This document shows, one piece after another, positions 54,789 to 63,091 of a DNA stretch of 64,000 nt. Made by a program: the position numbers and the translations under genes. The stretch comes from an uncultured Candidatus Entotheonella sp. (lineage in GTDB: Bacteria > Tectomicrobia > Entotheonellia > Entotheonellales > Entotheonellaceae): the NCBI GenBank assembly GCA_951828535.1, contig OX639990.1, positions 2,715,300-2,779,299 of the forward strand. The letters are read 5' to 3'. The notes below the pieces were generated by a model that was given only the letters and a program-made list of their open reading frames with translations, made no database searches and had not been told where the DNA came from. Within the stretch, counting starts at the first letter, position 1. Every line of letters begins with the position of its first letter.

Positions 54789-56141
54789 TCAATCGATCTG
54801 CGACAAATCCAGCGGCGACACCAACCGCCTGATCGTCCGCGCCACGTCCTGCGCGCCCTGGCCTTGCGGCCTTACCCGTTGGTAGATCGCCTCCGCCGTT
54901 CGCAGCCGATCCAGCGCTTCCGCCATCCGGCCTTGCCGGCCGTAGACGTTGCCGATGTTGCCGAGATCCCGCGCCCGCCCCGCGGCGTGTCCGCTGCCCG
55001 TATTCAACTCAAGCGCCTTCTCGTGCACCGCCAGCGCCTTGTCCAACTGCCGTTGCCGCTCGTACACATTGCCGACGTGACTGAGGGCCGCTGCCTGCCC
55101 GACGGCGTGCTTGATCCCCGTGTACAGTTTGAACGATCCCTCGTACGCCGCCAGCGCCCTGTCCAACTGCCCCTGCCTGAAATACACGTCGCCGATGTCG
55201 TCCGTGACCGCGGCGCGATCGCCGGTGTTGCCGAGCTCGGCATGGAACCGCAGCGCTCTCCCCAGCGATACCAGCGCGTCACTAATCTGCCCCCGCATCC
55301 GGTACACGTTGCCGATATCCGTCAAGGCGAACGCCTGCCCGATGCTGCCGAGTCGCTGTTCCGCAAGCTGATATGCCTGCCGGTGCCAATCCAGCGCCGC
55401 CTCGGGGAGCCCCTGCTCGGCATGCACGTGACCCAGATTCCCCAAGGCGACCGCCTGTCCTACCGGGTGAGCCAGTTGCTTGCAGATTTCCAGCGCCCGC
55501 TCGTGCGCGGCAAGGGCCTCGTCCATTCTGCCCTGCATCGCATGCAGATTGCCGATGTGCCCGAGGGCGGCGGCCTCGGCCAGAAGATCCCGTTCTTGCT
55601 TGGCAACATCCAGGGCTGCGCGGTGTACGGCCAGCGCCTCGGCGACGCGGCCCTGATCCCGATACACAACGCCCAGGCCCAGTTGAAAGGCCGTCACGAA
55701 GTCGCGGCCGCCACCCTCCTCCATCCGTTCCAGCCCGGTGCGAAAATGCGCCTCGGCCACCGCAAGCTCGCCCAGATTGAGCGCCACCAGACCGGCATTG
55801 AGGTGGGCGGAGAGCGTCTCGTACGCCTCCAACGACCACCGGAGCTCTTTCTCCGCAGCTCTGTACCGGTATGCTCTGGCCTGCTCCTTCGCCGAAGCGA
55901 ACGCCTCCGCCGCAGTTGCGCGGCTCGCCGCTTCAGCCTGTTGCAATTCCGCCTCAAAGCGAGCCGTGGTCGCCTTGTACAATAAACCCCGAGGCGTGTG
56001 AACGATGGCGAAATGCGGTTCTGTTGGCGGGTCACCGCCCTCATATAACGCAAAGCCCCCCAGCGCCGCGGCTACGACCACGACACCGAACGCCAGCAAC
56101 AACAACCTACGCCGAACACCAAACCAACCTTGCATCGCCAT
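54789..56141 (-). CDS. TPR-repeat protein with N-terminal membrane anchor
   Basis: A 450-residue protein. One membrane helix at 12-33 (LLLLAFGVVVVAAALGGFALY), a predicted alpha-helical coil at 55-110, and then at least six tetratricopeptide units of about 40 residues (ALGHIGNLHAMQGRMDEALAAHERALEI, ALGNLGHVHAEQGLPEAALDWHRQAYQL, ALTDIGNVYRMRGQISDALVSLGRALRF and so on). The 40-residue, two-helix-plus-link unit resembles Kinesin-light-chain-type TPR (TPR_12). Role unknown. Stop and start of this gene lie just downstream of the SDR gene. Confidence 0.85.
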   Translation of the reverse strand: MAMQGWFGVRRRLLLLAFGVVVVAAALGGFALYEGGDPPTEPHFAIVHTPRGLLYKATTARFEAELQQAEAASRATAAEAFASAKEQARAYRYRAAEKELRWSLEAYETLSAHLNAGLVALNLGELAVAEAHFRTGLERMEEGGGRDFVTAFQLGLGVVYRDQGRVAEALAVHRAALDVAKQERDLLAEAAALGHIGNLHAMQGRMDEALAAHERALEICKQLAHPVGQAVALGNLGHVHAEQGLPEAALDWHRQAYQLAEQRLGSIGQAFALTDIGNVYRMRGQISDALVSLGRALRFHAELGNTGDRAAVTDDIGDVYFRQGQLDRALAAYEGSFKLYTGIKHAVGQAAALSHVGNVYERQRQLDKALAVHEKALELNTGSGHAAGRARDLGNIGNVYGRQGRMAEALDRLRTAEAIYQRVRPQGQGAQDVARTIRRLVSPLDLSQID

Positions 56142-56150
56142 CGCCTCGCC

Positions 56151-56918
56151 CTACTGCGCCATAAATCCGCCATCCGCCGCCATCGCGTGTCCCGTGATGA
56201 ACGACGCCGCGTCCGAGCACAACCACACCACCGTTTCGGCGATCTCCTCGGGCCGTCCCAGGCGCCCGATCGGCTCGCGTGCCAGCATCTGCCTCTCCAG
56301 CTCCGGCCCCTCGTGCCGCAGCACGTAATCCACCATCGGCGTGCGCACATATCCCGGACACACCGCGTTGACGCGAATCCCCTGGCTGCCGTATTCCAGA
56401 GCCGCCGACTTGGTAATTCCGACCACGCCATGCTTGCTGGCCACGTAAGCCGAGCGCCCGGCGATGCCGACCAGTCCGGCAATCGACGCCGTGTTGACGA
56501 TGGCACCGCTGCCCTGCTTCCGCATCTGCGCCAACTCGTACTTCAGGCACAGCCAGACGCCCGTCAGATTGACCGCCAACACCCGGTGCCAGTCGTCCAG
56601 CGGGTATTCGTCCGTCGGCGGATAGGCGCGCTGCGTCACGCCGGCGTTGTTGTACGCGCAATCCAGCCGCCCGTAGGTCGCCACAGCCTGGCTGATCATC
56701 GCGTCCACCTCCGTGTCGACCGCCACGTCGGCGCGCACGAACACCGCCTCGCCGCCCTGCTCCGTGATGCTGTGCACCGTTTGCTGACCACCGTCCTCGT
56801 TCATGTCCGCGACCACCAGCTTCGCTCCCTCGCGGGCAAACACCAGCGCCGTTGCCCGGCCGATCCCCGAACCCCCGCCCGTCACCAACGCCACCTTGCC
56901 TTCCACTCGTCCCGCCAT
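56151..56918 (-). CDS. SDR family oxidoreductase
   Basis: A 255-residue classical short-chain dehydrogenase. The cofactor motif TGGGSGIG is at 13-20, NNAG at 90-93, and the catalytic Ser145, Tyr158 and Lys162 (SAYVASK) are present. VVADMN at 36-41 suggests NAD preference because an acidic residue ends the second strand. C-terminus GGFMAQ is standard. ATG at 56918 follows GGAGGGG at 11 bases. It is upstream of the TPR gene on the same strand. Substrate unknown. Confidence 0.92.
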   Translation of the reverse strand: MAGRVEGKVALVTGGGSGIGRATALVFAREGAKLVVADMNEDGGQQTVHSITEQGGEAVFVRADVAVDTEVDAMISQAVATYGRLDCAYNNAGVTQRAYPPTDEYPLDDWHRVLAVNLTGVWLCLKYELAQMRKQGSGAIVNTASIAGLVGIAGRSAYVASKHGVVGITKSAALEYGSQGIRVNAVCPGYVRTPMVDYVLRHEGPELERQMLAREPIGRLGRPEEIAETVVWLCSDAASFITGHAMAADGGFMAQ

Positions 56919-57043
56919 TGTCCAGCGCCCCTCCAAACCGTGTTGTGTCCGCGTCGAGACCGATTCCCAAAAACGAGCGCGTATCCTATCACAACCCTGT
57001 TCTCTAAAGTCTGGCCGCCGCACAGATCCATGGCCCCATTTGG

Positions 57044-57160
57044 TAGCGTCTCACTTTCAAATTTCCTCTTTCCTCCTCGCGCCAACCCTTCCCCCTCTCT
57101 CCTGGTGGGAGAGGGAGCAACAATCCACCCAGAAAAAAGTTCCCCTCCCTCTGGGAGGGT
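57044..57160 (-). repeat. Dispersed hairpin repeat, CTCTCCC family, copy 6, with extra arm
   Basis: Reverse copy: GTAGCGTCTCACTTTCAAATTT (tail), CGCCAACCCTTCCCCCTCTC and TCCTGGTGGGAGAGGG. A second hairpin-like arm, CCCCTCCCTCTGGGAGGGTTTAGGGG, follows at about 57140-57165. It fills the divergent gap 56919-57335. Confidence 0.75.
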
Positions 57161-57253
57161 TTAGGGGAGGGCAGTCTTGGGAGTCCGGGCTTCCAGCCCG
57201 CAAACGTCATCCCCTTTTCAAATGCGCTTACCCTGCACGGGCGCCGAGGCCCG

Positions 57254-57282
57254 TTGAAGTGGGGCGGAGGGCGCGGTAGAAT
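57254..57282 (+). promoter_or_regulatory. Promoter of the cupin gene
   Basis: TTGAAG (57254-57259), 17-base spacer, TAGAAT (57277-57282), 54 bases before the ATG at 57336. It may drive cupin, amidohydrolase, PhyH and FMN-reductase genes, which follow at gaps of 33, 47 and 11 bases. Confidence 0.6.
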
Positions 57283-57335
57283 GCCCGACGCTTTGTGAGG
57301 GACGAAATCGTCTATACGGGACAGGAGACAACATC

Positions 57336-57836
57336 ATGGGGCATACGCTGGAAGCCTTTGCGGCTTCGTGTCACGATACTCTGAAAGCCGACTCCGGCAC
57401 GGCGGGCCGGGAGCGGGTTTGCGCGCTGCTGCGGGAGGTGCTGCAGGACGGCTCGTTCGTGGCGGCGCATTTGGGAGACGACGTACCGGAACGAAAAATT
57501 CTCTACGAAGACGCCGAGCTCGGCTTTTGCATCCTGGCGCACGTGCATCAAGACGCCAAAGAAAGCCCGCCGCACGACCACGGCCCGACGTGGGCGATTT
57601 ATGGGCAAGCCGCCGGCGAGACCGAGATGACGGATTGGGAACTACTGGAGGCGGCAAGCGAGGCCGAACCCGGCAAGGTCCGCAAGACCAGGACATACAC
57701 CCTGACGCCCGGCATGGCCTTCGTGTACAACGAGGGTGACCTGCACTCCCCGCGCCGCGACGGGCCGACCCGCCTGATTCGCCTCGAGGGCGTCAACATC
57801 GACACGGTGAAGCGCCTGAAGTTCCAGGCCGTGTGA
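57336..57836 (+). CDS. Cupin-fold cysteine-dioxygenase-like protein
   Basis: A 166-residue predicted metal-dependent double-stranded beta-helix protein. His80 and His82 in PPHDHG and His137 in GDLHSP form a likely 3-His iron site, as in thiol dioxygenases. The CDO-like WAIYGQAAGETEMTDW segment supports the family. ATG at 57336 follows AGGAG. Substrate not known; a thiol is plausible. It leads a four-gene run. Confidence 0.8.
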   Translation: MGHTLEAFAASCHDTLKADSGTAGRERVCALLREVLQDGSFVAAHLGDDVPERKILYEDAELGFCILAHVHQDAKESPPHDHGPTWAIYGQAAGETEMTDWELLEAASEAEPGKVRKTRTYTLTPGMAFVYNEGDLHSPRRDGPTRLIRLEGVNIDTVKRLKFQAV

Positions 57837-57869
57837 CCGGCGGGCAGCCGCTTCGGAGGAACCGCATTC

Positions 57870-58700
57870 ATGAACATCGTCGATTCGCAGGTGCATATGT
57901 GGCAGGCCGAGTCGGCTGACCGGCCATGGCCGGCAGGCCGCGCGCAGGATGCGCAGAAGCCGTATCCGATCAGCAAGGAAACGATGCTGTTCCAGATGGA
58001 CCTGGCCGGCGTGCGGCGGGCAGTGATCGTGCCGCCGTCGTGGGAAGGCGACCGCAACGACGTGGCGCTGGAGGCGGCGCAGAGCTATCCCGACCGCTTT
58101 GCCGTCATGGGCCGCCTGGACCTCAAGGACCCGGCCAGTCCTGGCAAGGTGGCCGGCTGGAAGGAACAACCCGGCATGCTCGGCATGCGCTTCACGTTCC
58201 ACAACGAGCACTACCGCCACCTGCTCACCGACGGCTCGACCGATTGGCTGTGGCCGGCGTTGGAGCAGGCCGGCATTCCGATCATGATCATCATGCCGGA
58301 CGCCCTCGACCATCTCGACCGCGTCGCCGCCGCCCACCCGGGGCTGAAAGTGGTCATCGACCACGTCGGGCTGGATACTAGCAAGGGCCTCCAGGCGTTC
58401 GACAACCTACCGCAGGTCTGCCGGCTCGCTCGGCACCCGAACGTGGCGGTCAAGGCGTCCGGCATGCCGTCGCTGTCCGCCGAGCCGTATCCGTTCCGCG
58501 ACCTGCACCCGCACATCCGCACGCTGATCGACGCCTTCGGCCCGCAGCGCGCCTTCTGGGGCACCGACCTGACCCGCATGCCCTGCACCTACTACGAATG
58601 CATCACCCTGTTCACCGAGCACCTGCCGTGGCTGCAGGGCGAGGACCTGGAATGGGTGATGGGCCGCGCCATTTGCGAGTGGCTTGACTGGCCGCTCTGA
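57870..58700 (+). CDS. Amidohydrolase 2 family (ACMSD/PDC-like) hydrolase
   Basis: A 276-residue TIM-barrel metal hydrolase. The first metal motif is DSQVHMW (usual DxHxH with Gln-Val-His here), VVIDHVGLD the next, and HAKASG-like VAVKASGMP and WGTDLTRMP carry later ligands. This branch includes 2-pyrone-4,6-dicarboxylate and L-rhamnono-lactone lactonases. ATG follows GGAGG. Lies between the cupin and PhyH genes, probably in one transcript. Confidence 0.85.
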   Translation: MNIVDSQVHMWQAESADRPWPAGRAQDAQKPYPISKETMLFQMDLAGVRRAVIVPPSWEGDRNDVALEAAQSYPDRFAVMGRLDLKDPASPGKVAGWKEQPGMLGMRFTFHNEHYRHLLTDGSTDWLWPALEQAGIPIMIIMPDALDHLDRVAAAHPGLKVVIDHVGLDTSKGLQAFDNLPQVCRLARHPNVAVKASGMPSLSAEPYPFRDLHPHIRTLIDAFGPQRAFWGTDLTRMPCTYYECITLFTEHLPWLQGEDLEWVMGRAICEWLDWPL

Positions 58701-58747
58701 CGCCGGGGCTATCAAGTCATCACACCTACCGAATCCGGAGACGCACC

Positions 58748-59653
58748 ATGCCAACCATTGTCGCACAGGGCGAAACGATCCCGGCCGAGCGCCTTGCGTC
58801 GTTCGAGGACCATTCAGCGCTGCGGGGCGATGCCGCCGCCCTGCAAGCGCAGCTTGCCGACGGCGGCTACCTGTACATGCGCGAATTCTTGCCGCGTGAC
58901 GACGTCCTGGCGGCGCGCGCCGACATCTTTGGCCGCCTCGCCGAGGTGGGCGAGATTCTGCCGCCCGTCGGCGACGGCATCTATTCCGGCGCCAGCCGCC
59001 GCAAAGAGCAGGTGGCCGACCTCGGCGCCTTCTGGAAATCCGTCTGCGAAACCTGGTCGCTGCGCCGCATCACCCACGGCCCGCGGCTCTACGGCCTCAT
59101 GAGCGCGGTGTTCGGTGAGCCGGTGCGGGCACAGGACTACCTGTTCCTGCGGCCGGCGAATCGCGGCAAATCCACCAACCTGCACTGCGATTACGGCTTC
59201 TTTACCCGCACCACCGAATCGGTTCTGACCGCCTGGATCGCGCTCGGCGACATTCCGGTCAGCGAGGGCCCGCTGTTTGTGGTCGAGGGCTCGCACCGCT
59301 TCGACGATATCGTCGCCTCGCAAAAAGGCTTCGACGTTGCCCGCGACACCCACCGCACCGCCGCCTTCAACGCCACGCCGCTGCAGTTCGTCGAGGAACG
59401 CGGCACCCGGCTGCTGACCCGCGACTTTGCCGCCGGCGACGTGGTGATCTTTCCAATGTTCACGCTGCACGGCTCGCTGCAGAACGTCTCCGAACAGAAC
59501 CGCGTGCGGTTGTCCGTCGACGTGCGTTACCAGCGCCTGGACGACGCTGTGGACGAACGCTACTTCGGCCCGTCGCCGACGGGTACCACGGGCATCGGCT
59601 ACGGCGAGTTGGTGGGCGCCAAGCCGCTGACCGAGGCGTGGCACATTCGCTGA
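58748..59653 (+). CDS. Phytanoyl-CoA dioxygenase (PhyH) family protein
   Basis: A 301-residue Fe(II)/2-oxoglutarate dioxygenase. The facial triad is His146-x-Asp148 (LHCDYGFF) and His241 (TLHGSLQN), with a following arginine in NRVRLSVDVRYQ for 2-oxoglutarate. PhyH proteins hydroxylate a wide range of small molecules, including lipids and natural products. ATG at 58748 after GGAGACG. Its stop codon overlaps a possible ATG of the FMN reductase gene. Confidence 0.88.
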   Translation: MPTIVAQGETIPAERLASFEDHSALRGDAAALQAQLADGGYLYMREFLPRDDVLAARADIFGRLAEVGEILPPVGDGIYSGASRRKEQVADLGAFWKSVCETWSLRRITHGPRLYGLMSAVFGEPVRAQDYLFLRPANRGKSTNLHCDYGFFTRTTESVLTAWIALGDIPVSEGPLFVVEGSHRFDDIVASQKGFDVARDTHRTAAFNATPLQFVEERGTRLLTRDFAAGDVVIFPMFTLHGSLQNVSEQNRVRLSVDVRYQRLDDAVDERYFGPSPTGTTGIGYGELVGAKPLTEAWHIR

Positions 59654-59664
59654 TGGAGGCCGGC

Positions 59665-60177
59665 ATGCATGTGAGCGTCGTCATCGGCAATCCCAACCCC
59701 GGCGGCCGCACCACGCGGGTGGCCGAGGCGGCGGCCCGCGCGGCGATCGAAGCCGTCGGCGCCGGCGGCCGCGCCAGCCTCGAAACCATCGAGCTGGCGC
59801 ACGTGGCCGGCCGCCTGTTCGCTTGGGAGGACGACGAACTCGCCGCCCTGAGCCAAAAAGTGGCGGCCAGCACCCTGATCGTTCCCGCCTGTCCGGTGTA
59901 CAAAGCCTCCTACACCGGCCTGCTCAAAGCCTTTTTCGACCGCTACGGCAGTAACGGCTTGGCCGGCACGGTGGCGCTTCCCGTCATGCTCGGCGCCGCC
60001 CCGCAGCACGCCCTGGCGGTGGAGACGCACTTCCGCCCGCTGCTCGTCGAGCTCGGTGCCTCGGTGCCCAGCCGCGGCCTGTACGTTCTCGAATCGCAAC
60101 TGGACGACCTCGACGCCGTGGTGGTCGACTTCATGCACGACGCCGGCCCGCTGCTGCGTCGCGCCCTCGCCGATTAG
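59665..60177 (+). CDS. NAD(P)H-dependent FMN reductase
   Basis: A 170-residue flavodoxin-fold reductase of the SsuE/MsuE type: VVIGNPNPGGRTTRVAEAA is the phosphate-binding loop, and CPVYKASYTGLLKAFFDRYGSNGLAGTVALPVMLG the flavin-binding region. It would supply FMNH2 to LLM monooxygenases. The start is ATG 59665 (GGAGG five bases upstream); ATG 59653, overlapping the PhyH stop, is possible. Confidence 0.88.
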   Translation: MHVSVVIGNPNPGGRTTRVAEAAARAAIEAVGAGGRASLETIELAHVAGRLFAWEDDELAALSQKVAASTLIVPACPVYKASYTGLLKAFFDRYGSNGLAGTVALPVMLGAAPQHALAVETHFRPLLVELGASVPSRGLYVLESQLDDLDAVVVDFMHDAGPLLRRALAD

Positions 60178-60200
60178 ACCATTTCCGTATTAAGCTGCAG

Positions 60201-60226
60201 GTCGGATTAGCGCAGCGTAATCCGAC
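60201..60226. repeat. REP-like palindrome, copy 2
   Basis: GTCGGATTAGCGCAGCGTAATCCGAC is a nearly perfect 26-base palindrome just after the FMN reductase gene. Confidence 0.8.
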
Positions 60227-60280
60227 CTCACCGCCGAATTGTCCCCGCATTCCCATGACAACAGACTGTCCGACGCCTCC

Positions 60281-60450
60281 GATCGTCGTAGGGGCAACCC
60301 TTGGGGGTGTCCGCTGTTCCGTGCAGGCGGGAACTCACGGGGCGGGCGCCAGGCCCGCCCAGGGGAAACATGTAACCCCCCAACCCCCCTTGTCAGGGGG
60401 GCGGCGGGCCGCTCCGGGAACCATTTTCATGGCTCTTGATGCGGTCTTGG
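60281..60450 (+). repeat. About 180-bp dispersed repeat, copy A3
   Basis: Same unit as at 7.7 and 33.4 kb in the + orientation: GTGCAGGCGGGAACTCACGG, GGCCCGCCCAGGGGAAACAT, GTAACCCCCCAACCCCCC, TTGTCAGGGGGGCGG and CGCTCCGGGAACCATTTTCA, ending at GCTCTTGATG. It abuts a decayed gene fragment that begins at about 60458. Confidence 0.82.
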
Positions 60451-60457
60451 CGGGCCC

Positions 60458-60709
60458 ATGGAGGCTGCTGCGAAACCCACCCATTCACCCTCGTCGCATT
60501 TGTGATCGCATCCCGTTCAGGTCGAAGTTTCCCAGGACTCCAATGCCAGCGGCGACCCGTGCAAGCGATGGGGTACCGAGCCCTACCACTTTGACCTCAC
60601 TCCGCTTAAAATGATGTTTCGAGAAACTTACCAAGAGGATGCGGGCACCCTGTTTCTACTTCTCGACGATGTTCCCGGTTCCGTCCACGAATTTGCGCCA
60701 TCAGCGTGA
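60458..60709 (+). pseudogene. Decayed fragment of the C-terminal domain of a paralogous binding lipoprotein
   Basis: Translation (GTT at 60515 onward) gives VQVEVSQDSNASGDPCKRW, then YHFDLTPLKMMFRETYQEDAG and a stop at 60707-60709; this aligns with the end of the intact lipoprotein at 61570-63084. Upstream, TTCACCCTCGTCGC (60484) matches it exactly, as does the GGxxGCxxxCCCAC context, but in another frame with a +1 shift before 60515. No start codon or N-terminal part survives. It is a leftover of a second copy, broken at the adjoining repeat. Confidence 0.78.
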
Positions 60710-60799
60710 TGCCCAGACCGGGAGGATCAGAGCACCCCCTCCGCATCTTTCTGTTGACCCTGTTGATCACAGCGGGGGAAGTCGCTGTACGGAGGACGT

Positions 60800-61549
60800 A
60801 TGCCATACGCAGACATCCGCGGCGTCAAGCTCCATTACGAAGACGTTGGGAAAGGGCCGCCGCTCCTCCTGCTACCCGGCGCGCTGGGAACCGGACGATC
60901 GGATTTCGCGCCGCAATTGCAGGCACTCCCCGAGCGCGGCTTGCGCGTGATTGCGCCCGACCCGCGCGGCTATGGGAAATCCCGTCCGCCCGAGCGCGAG
61001 TTCCCGCCTGATTTTTACCAACAGGACGCGCACGATTTCGCGGCGCTGATGGAGACGCTGGGCTGCTCGACCTACGCGGTCGGTGGCTGGAGCGACGGCG
61101 CGATTATCGGTCTGCTGCTGACGTTGGCCTACCCGCAGCGGGTAACCAAGCTGGCGATCTGGGGTGGCAATGCGTACGTCACCCGGGCGGATATCGAGCT
61201 GTATGAGACAACGCGCTGCGTGGCGGACTGGCCGCCGCGTGCGGCAGCACCGATGCAGGCGATGTACGGCGATGGCTTCCAGGCGCTATGGACGCGCTGG
61301 TGTGACGCTCAGCAGAGGCTCCTGAAAGCGGGCGGCGATCTCTGCCGGGAACGCCTGGCACAGATTACGTGTCCCACCTTTCTGCTGCACGGTGGGAAAG
61401 ACCGGCTGGTGCCGCTCATTCATGCGCAGTTCCTGCAGCAAGGGATCGCAGGGGCGCGCCTGCACGTGTTTCCGGAGGGAAGGCATGGCGTTCATCTCTA
61501 CGATGCGGGCGCATTCAACGAGTTGTTGGTCGAGTTTCTGCTGCCTTAA
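60800..61549 (+). CDS. Alpha/beta hydrolase, BPHL (valacyclovir hydrolase)-like
   Basis: A 249-residue serine hydrolase. LLLLPGALGTGRSDFAPQL carries the oxyanion HG-like site, the nucleophile is Ser98 (GGWSDGAII), the acid is in GGKDRLVPL and the base in EGRHGVHLY. Closest to the BPHL/valacyclovir hydrolase group that hydrolyses amino-acid or thiolactone esters. ATG four bases after GGAGG. It lies between the decayed lipoprotein fragment and the intact paralogue. Confidence 0.87.
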   Translation: MPYADIRGVKLHYEDVGKGPPLLLLPGALGTGRSDFAPQLQALPERGLRVIAPDPRGYGKSRPPEREFPPDFYQQDAHDFAALMETLGCSTYAVGGWSDGAIIGLLLTLAYPQRVTKLAIWGGNAYVTRADIELYETTRCVADWPPRAAAPMQAMYGDGFQALWTRWCDAQQRLLKAGGDLCRERLAQITCPTFLLHGGKDRLVPLIHAQFLQQGIAGARLHVFPEGRHGVHLYDAGAFNELLVEFLLP

Positions 61550-61569
61550 GGGGAGGGGTTAGAAGTATT

Positions 61570-63084
61570 ATGCGACATCCATTTCGAGCCATGTTTGGCG
61601 TGCTTGCCTTGGTCGCGCTCCTCGTCGGCTGCGAGTCGGAACAGACGCGCACGATCAAAATCGGTTTTATCGTTGCGGGCGAGCGCCCGACCTACCTGCG
61701 CTCCGCCCAGTTGGCCGCGGATGAAATCAACGAATCGGGAGGGCTGTTCGGCACGCCTGTCGAATTGGTGAGCCTCGTGAACCGAGAGGCGTCACTGCCG
61801 CTGTCGATTCAGGCCGCCAAGGACATGATTCTTGAAGACCACGTCATCGCCATCATTGGGCCCAACCGGTCTACGCACGCCGTTGCGGTGGGGCCAATCG
61901 CGCAACGGTACGGGGTGCCGATGGTCACCACCGCCGCCAGCAATCCCAGGGTGACGGAGGCGGGCGATTTCGTCTTCATGGCTTCCGTCACGGACACGTT
62001 TCAGGGCCGCGTCATGGCGCAGTTCGCGCGCGAGGAGCTGGCGGTGCGGACCGTTGCGCTGCTGACGCTGCGAGACGACGTTTACACGGAGGGGATATCC
62101 AACTTCTTTGCGGCGAACTTCCGCCAACTGGGTGGAGAGGTGGTTGAGGATGCGTTGTACGACGACGGGACCACGGATTTCAGCGGGCAACTGCGCAGCA
62201 TCGCGGCGCTGCAACCCGACGCACTTTTCATCTCCAGTTTCATTCGCGAGATTGCCCCGATCACCCGGCAGGCAAGGGCAATGCGGTTGCAGAATGCCGC
62301 CGGTGAGCCAACGCTGTTCCTCGGAACGGATACCTGGGATAGCGAGATCCTCTTAAGCGACGAAGACGCTAAAGCTAATGTGGAAGGGAGCTATTTCACG
62401 ACCCACTTTTCGCCGGACACGGAGGAACCGGCGGCGCAAGCGTTTATTGAGGCTTACCAAGCCGCGTACGGAACTGCTCCGACCGGCGGAGACGCCGTGA
62501 ACTACGACGCGGTCAAGTTACTTTATGAAGCCATCGAACGGGCGGGCGGTCTTGACCCCGAGGCGATTCGGGAGCAGTTGCAAGCCACCGAAAACTATGC
62601 CGGTGCCACCCGCATCGCGCATTATGACGAAAAACGCCATCCGGCCAAAAGCTCCGTCATTCTCACCGTCGAAAATGGCGAAAAGCAGTTCTATCGGCAG
62701 ATTGATCCGCCGCTGCGGGGTCGCGTCGTCATCGACGATGCGGGGTGGCAGTGGGGAAACGATCCGTATAAGTTGGAGGCCGCGTCGATAACAGGCGATA
62801 CGCTGACGATCACGGCATCGTATGGCGGTGGATGCAGAGCCCACCAGTTCACCCTCGTCGCGTCCGCTGCCTTCATGGAGTCGGACCCCGTGCAACTCCG
62901 AGTTTCCCTGCGCCACAACGCCAACGGCGATCCGTGCAGGGCGTATCTGACCGAGACGTATGACTTCGACCTCACCCCGATCAAAACGAGGTATCAGGAC
63001 AGCTACCTACAGGGGGCGGGCACCATTGTTCTGCGCCTTGACAAGGCGCCCGATGCCGACCTCGTTTACCAATTTGCGTCATAG
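61570..63084 (+). CDS. Lipoprotein: Leu/Ile/Val-type binding domain fused to a GGCxxH C-terminal domain
   Basis: A 504-residue exported lipoprotein. Signal and lipobox LLVGC give lipidated Cys21. Residues about 30-375 are a branched-chain amino-acid/amide type periplasmic binding domain (IKIGFIVAGERPTYLRSAQLAADEINESGG, AIIGPNRSTHAVAVGPIAQRYGVPMVT, TGGDAVNYDAVKLLYEAIERAGG). From about 415 a second domain starts, YGGGCRAHQFTLVA, with Cys422 and His425, and NANGDPCRAYLTETYDFDLTP with Cys456. That domain is seen in stand-alone lipoproteins; the fusion is unusual. No ABC permease is adjacent. ATG at 61570. Confidence 0.83.
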   Translation: MRHPFRAMFGVLALVALLVGCESEQTRTIKIGFIVAGERPTYLRSAQLAADEINESGGLFGTPVELVSLVNREASLPLSIQAAKDMILEDHVIAIIGPNRSTHAVAVGPIAQRYGVPMVTTAASNPRVTEAGDFVFMASVTDTFQGRVMAQFAREELAVRTVALLTLRDDVYTEGISNFFAANFRQLGGEVVEDALYDDGTTDFSGQLRSIAALQPDALFISSFIREIAPITRQARAMRLQNAAGEPTLFLGTDTWDSEILLSDEDAKANVEGSYFTTHFSPDTEEPAAQAFIEAYQAAYGTAPTGGDAVNYDAVKLLYEAIERAGGLDPEAIREQLQATENYAGATRIAHYDEKRHPAKSSVILTVENGEKQFYRQIDPPLRGRVVIDDAGWQWGNDPYKLEAASITGDTLTITASYGGGCRAHQFTLVASAAFMESDPVQLRVSLRHNANGDPCRAYLTETYDFDLTPIKTRYQDSYLQGAGTIVLRLDKAPDADLVYQFAS

Positions 63085-63091
63085 CGGAAAT

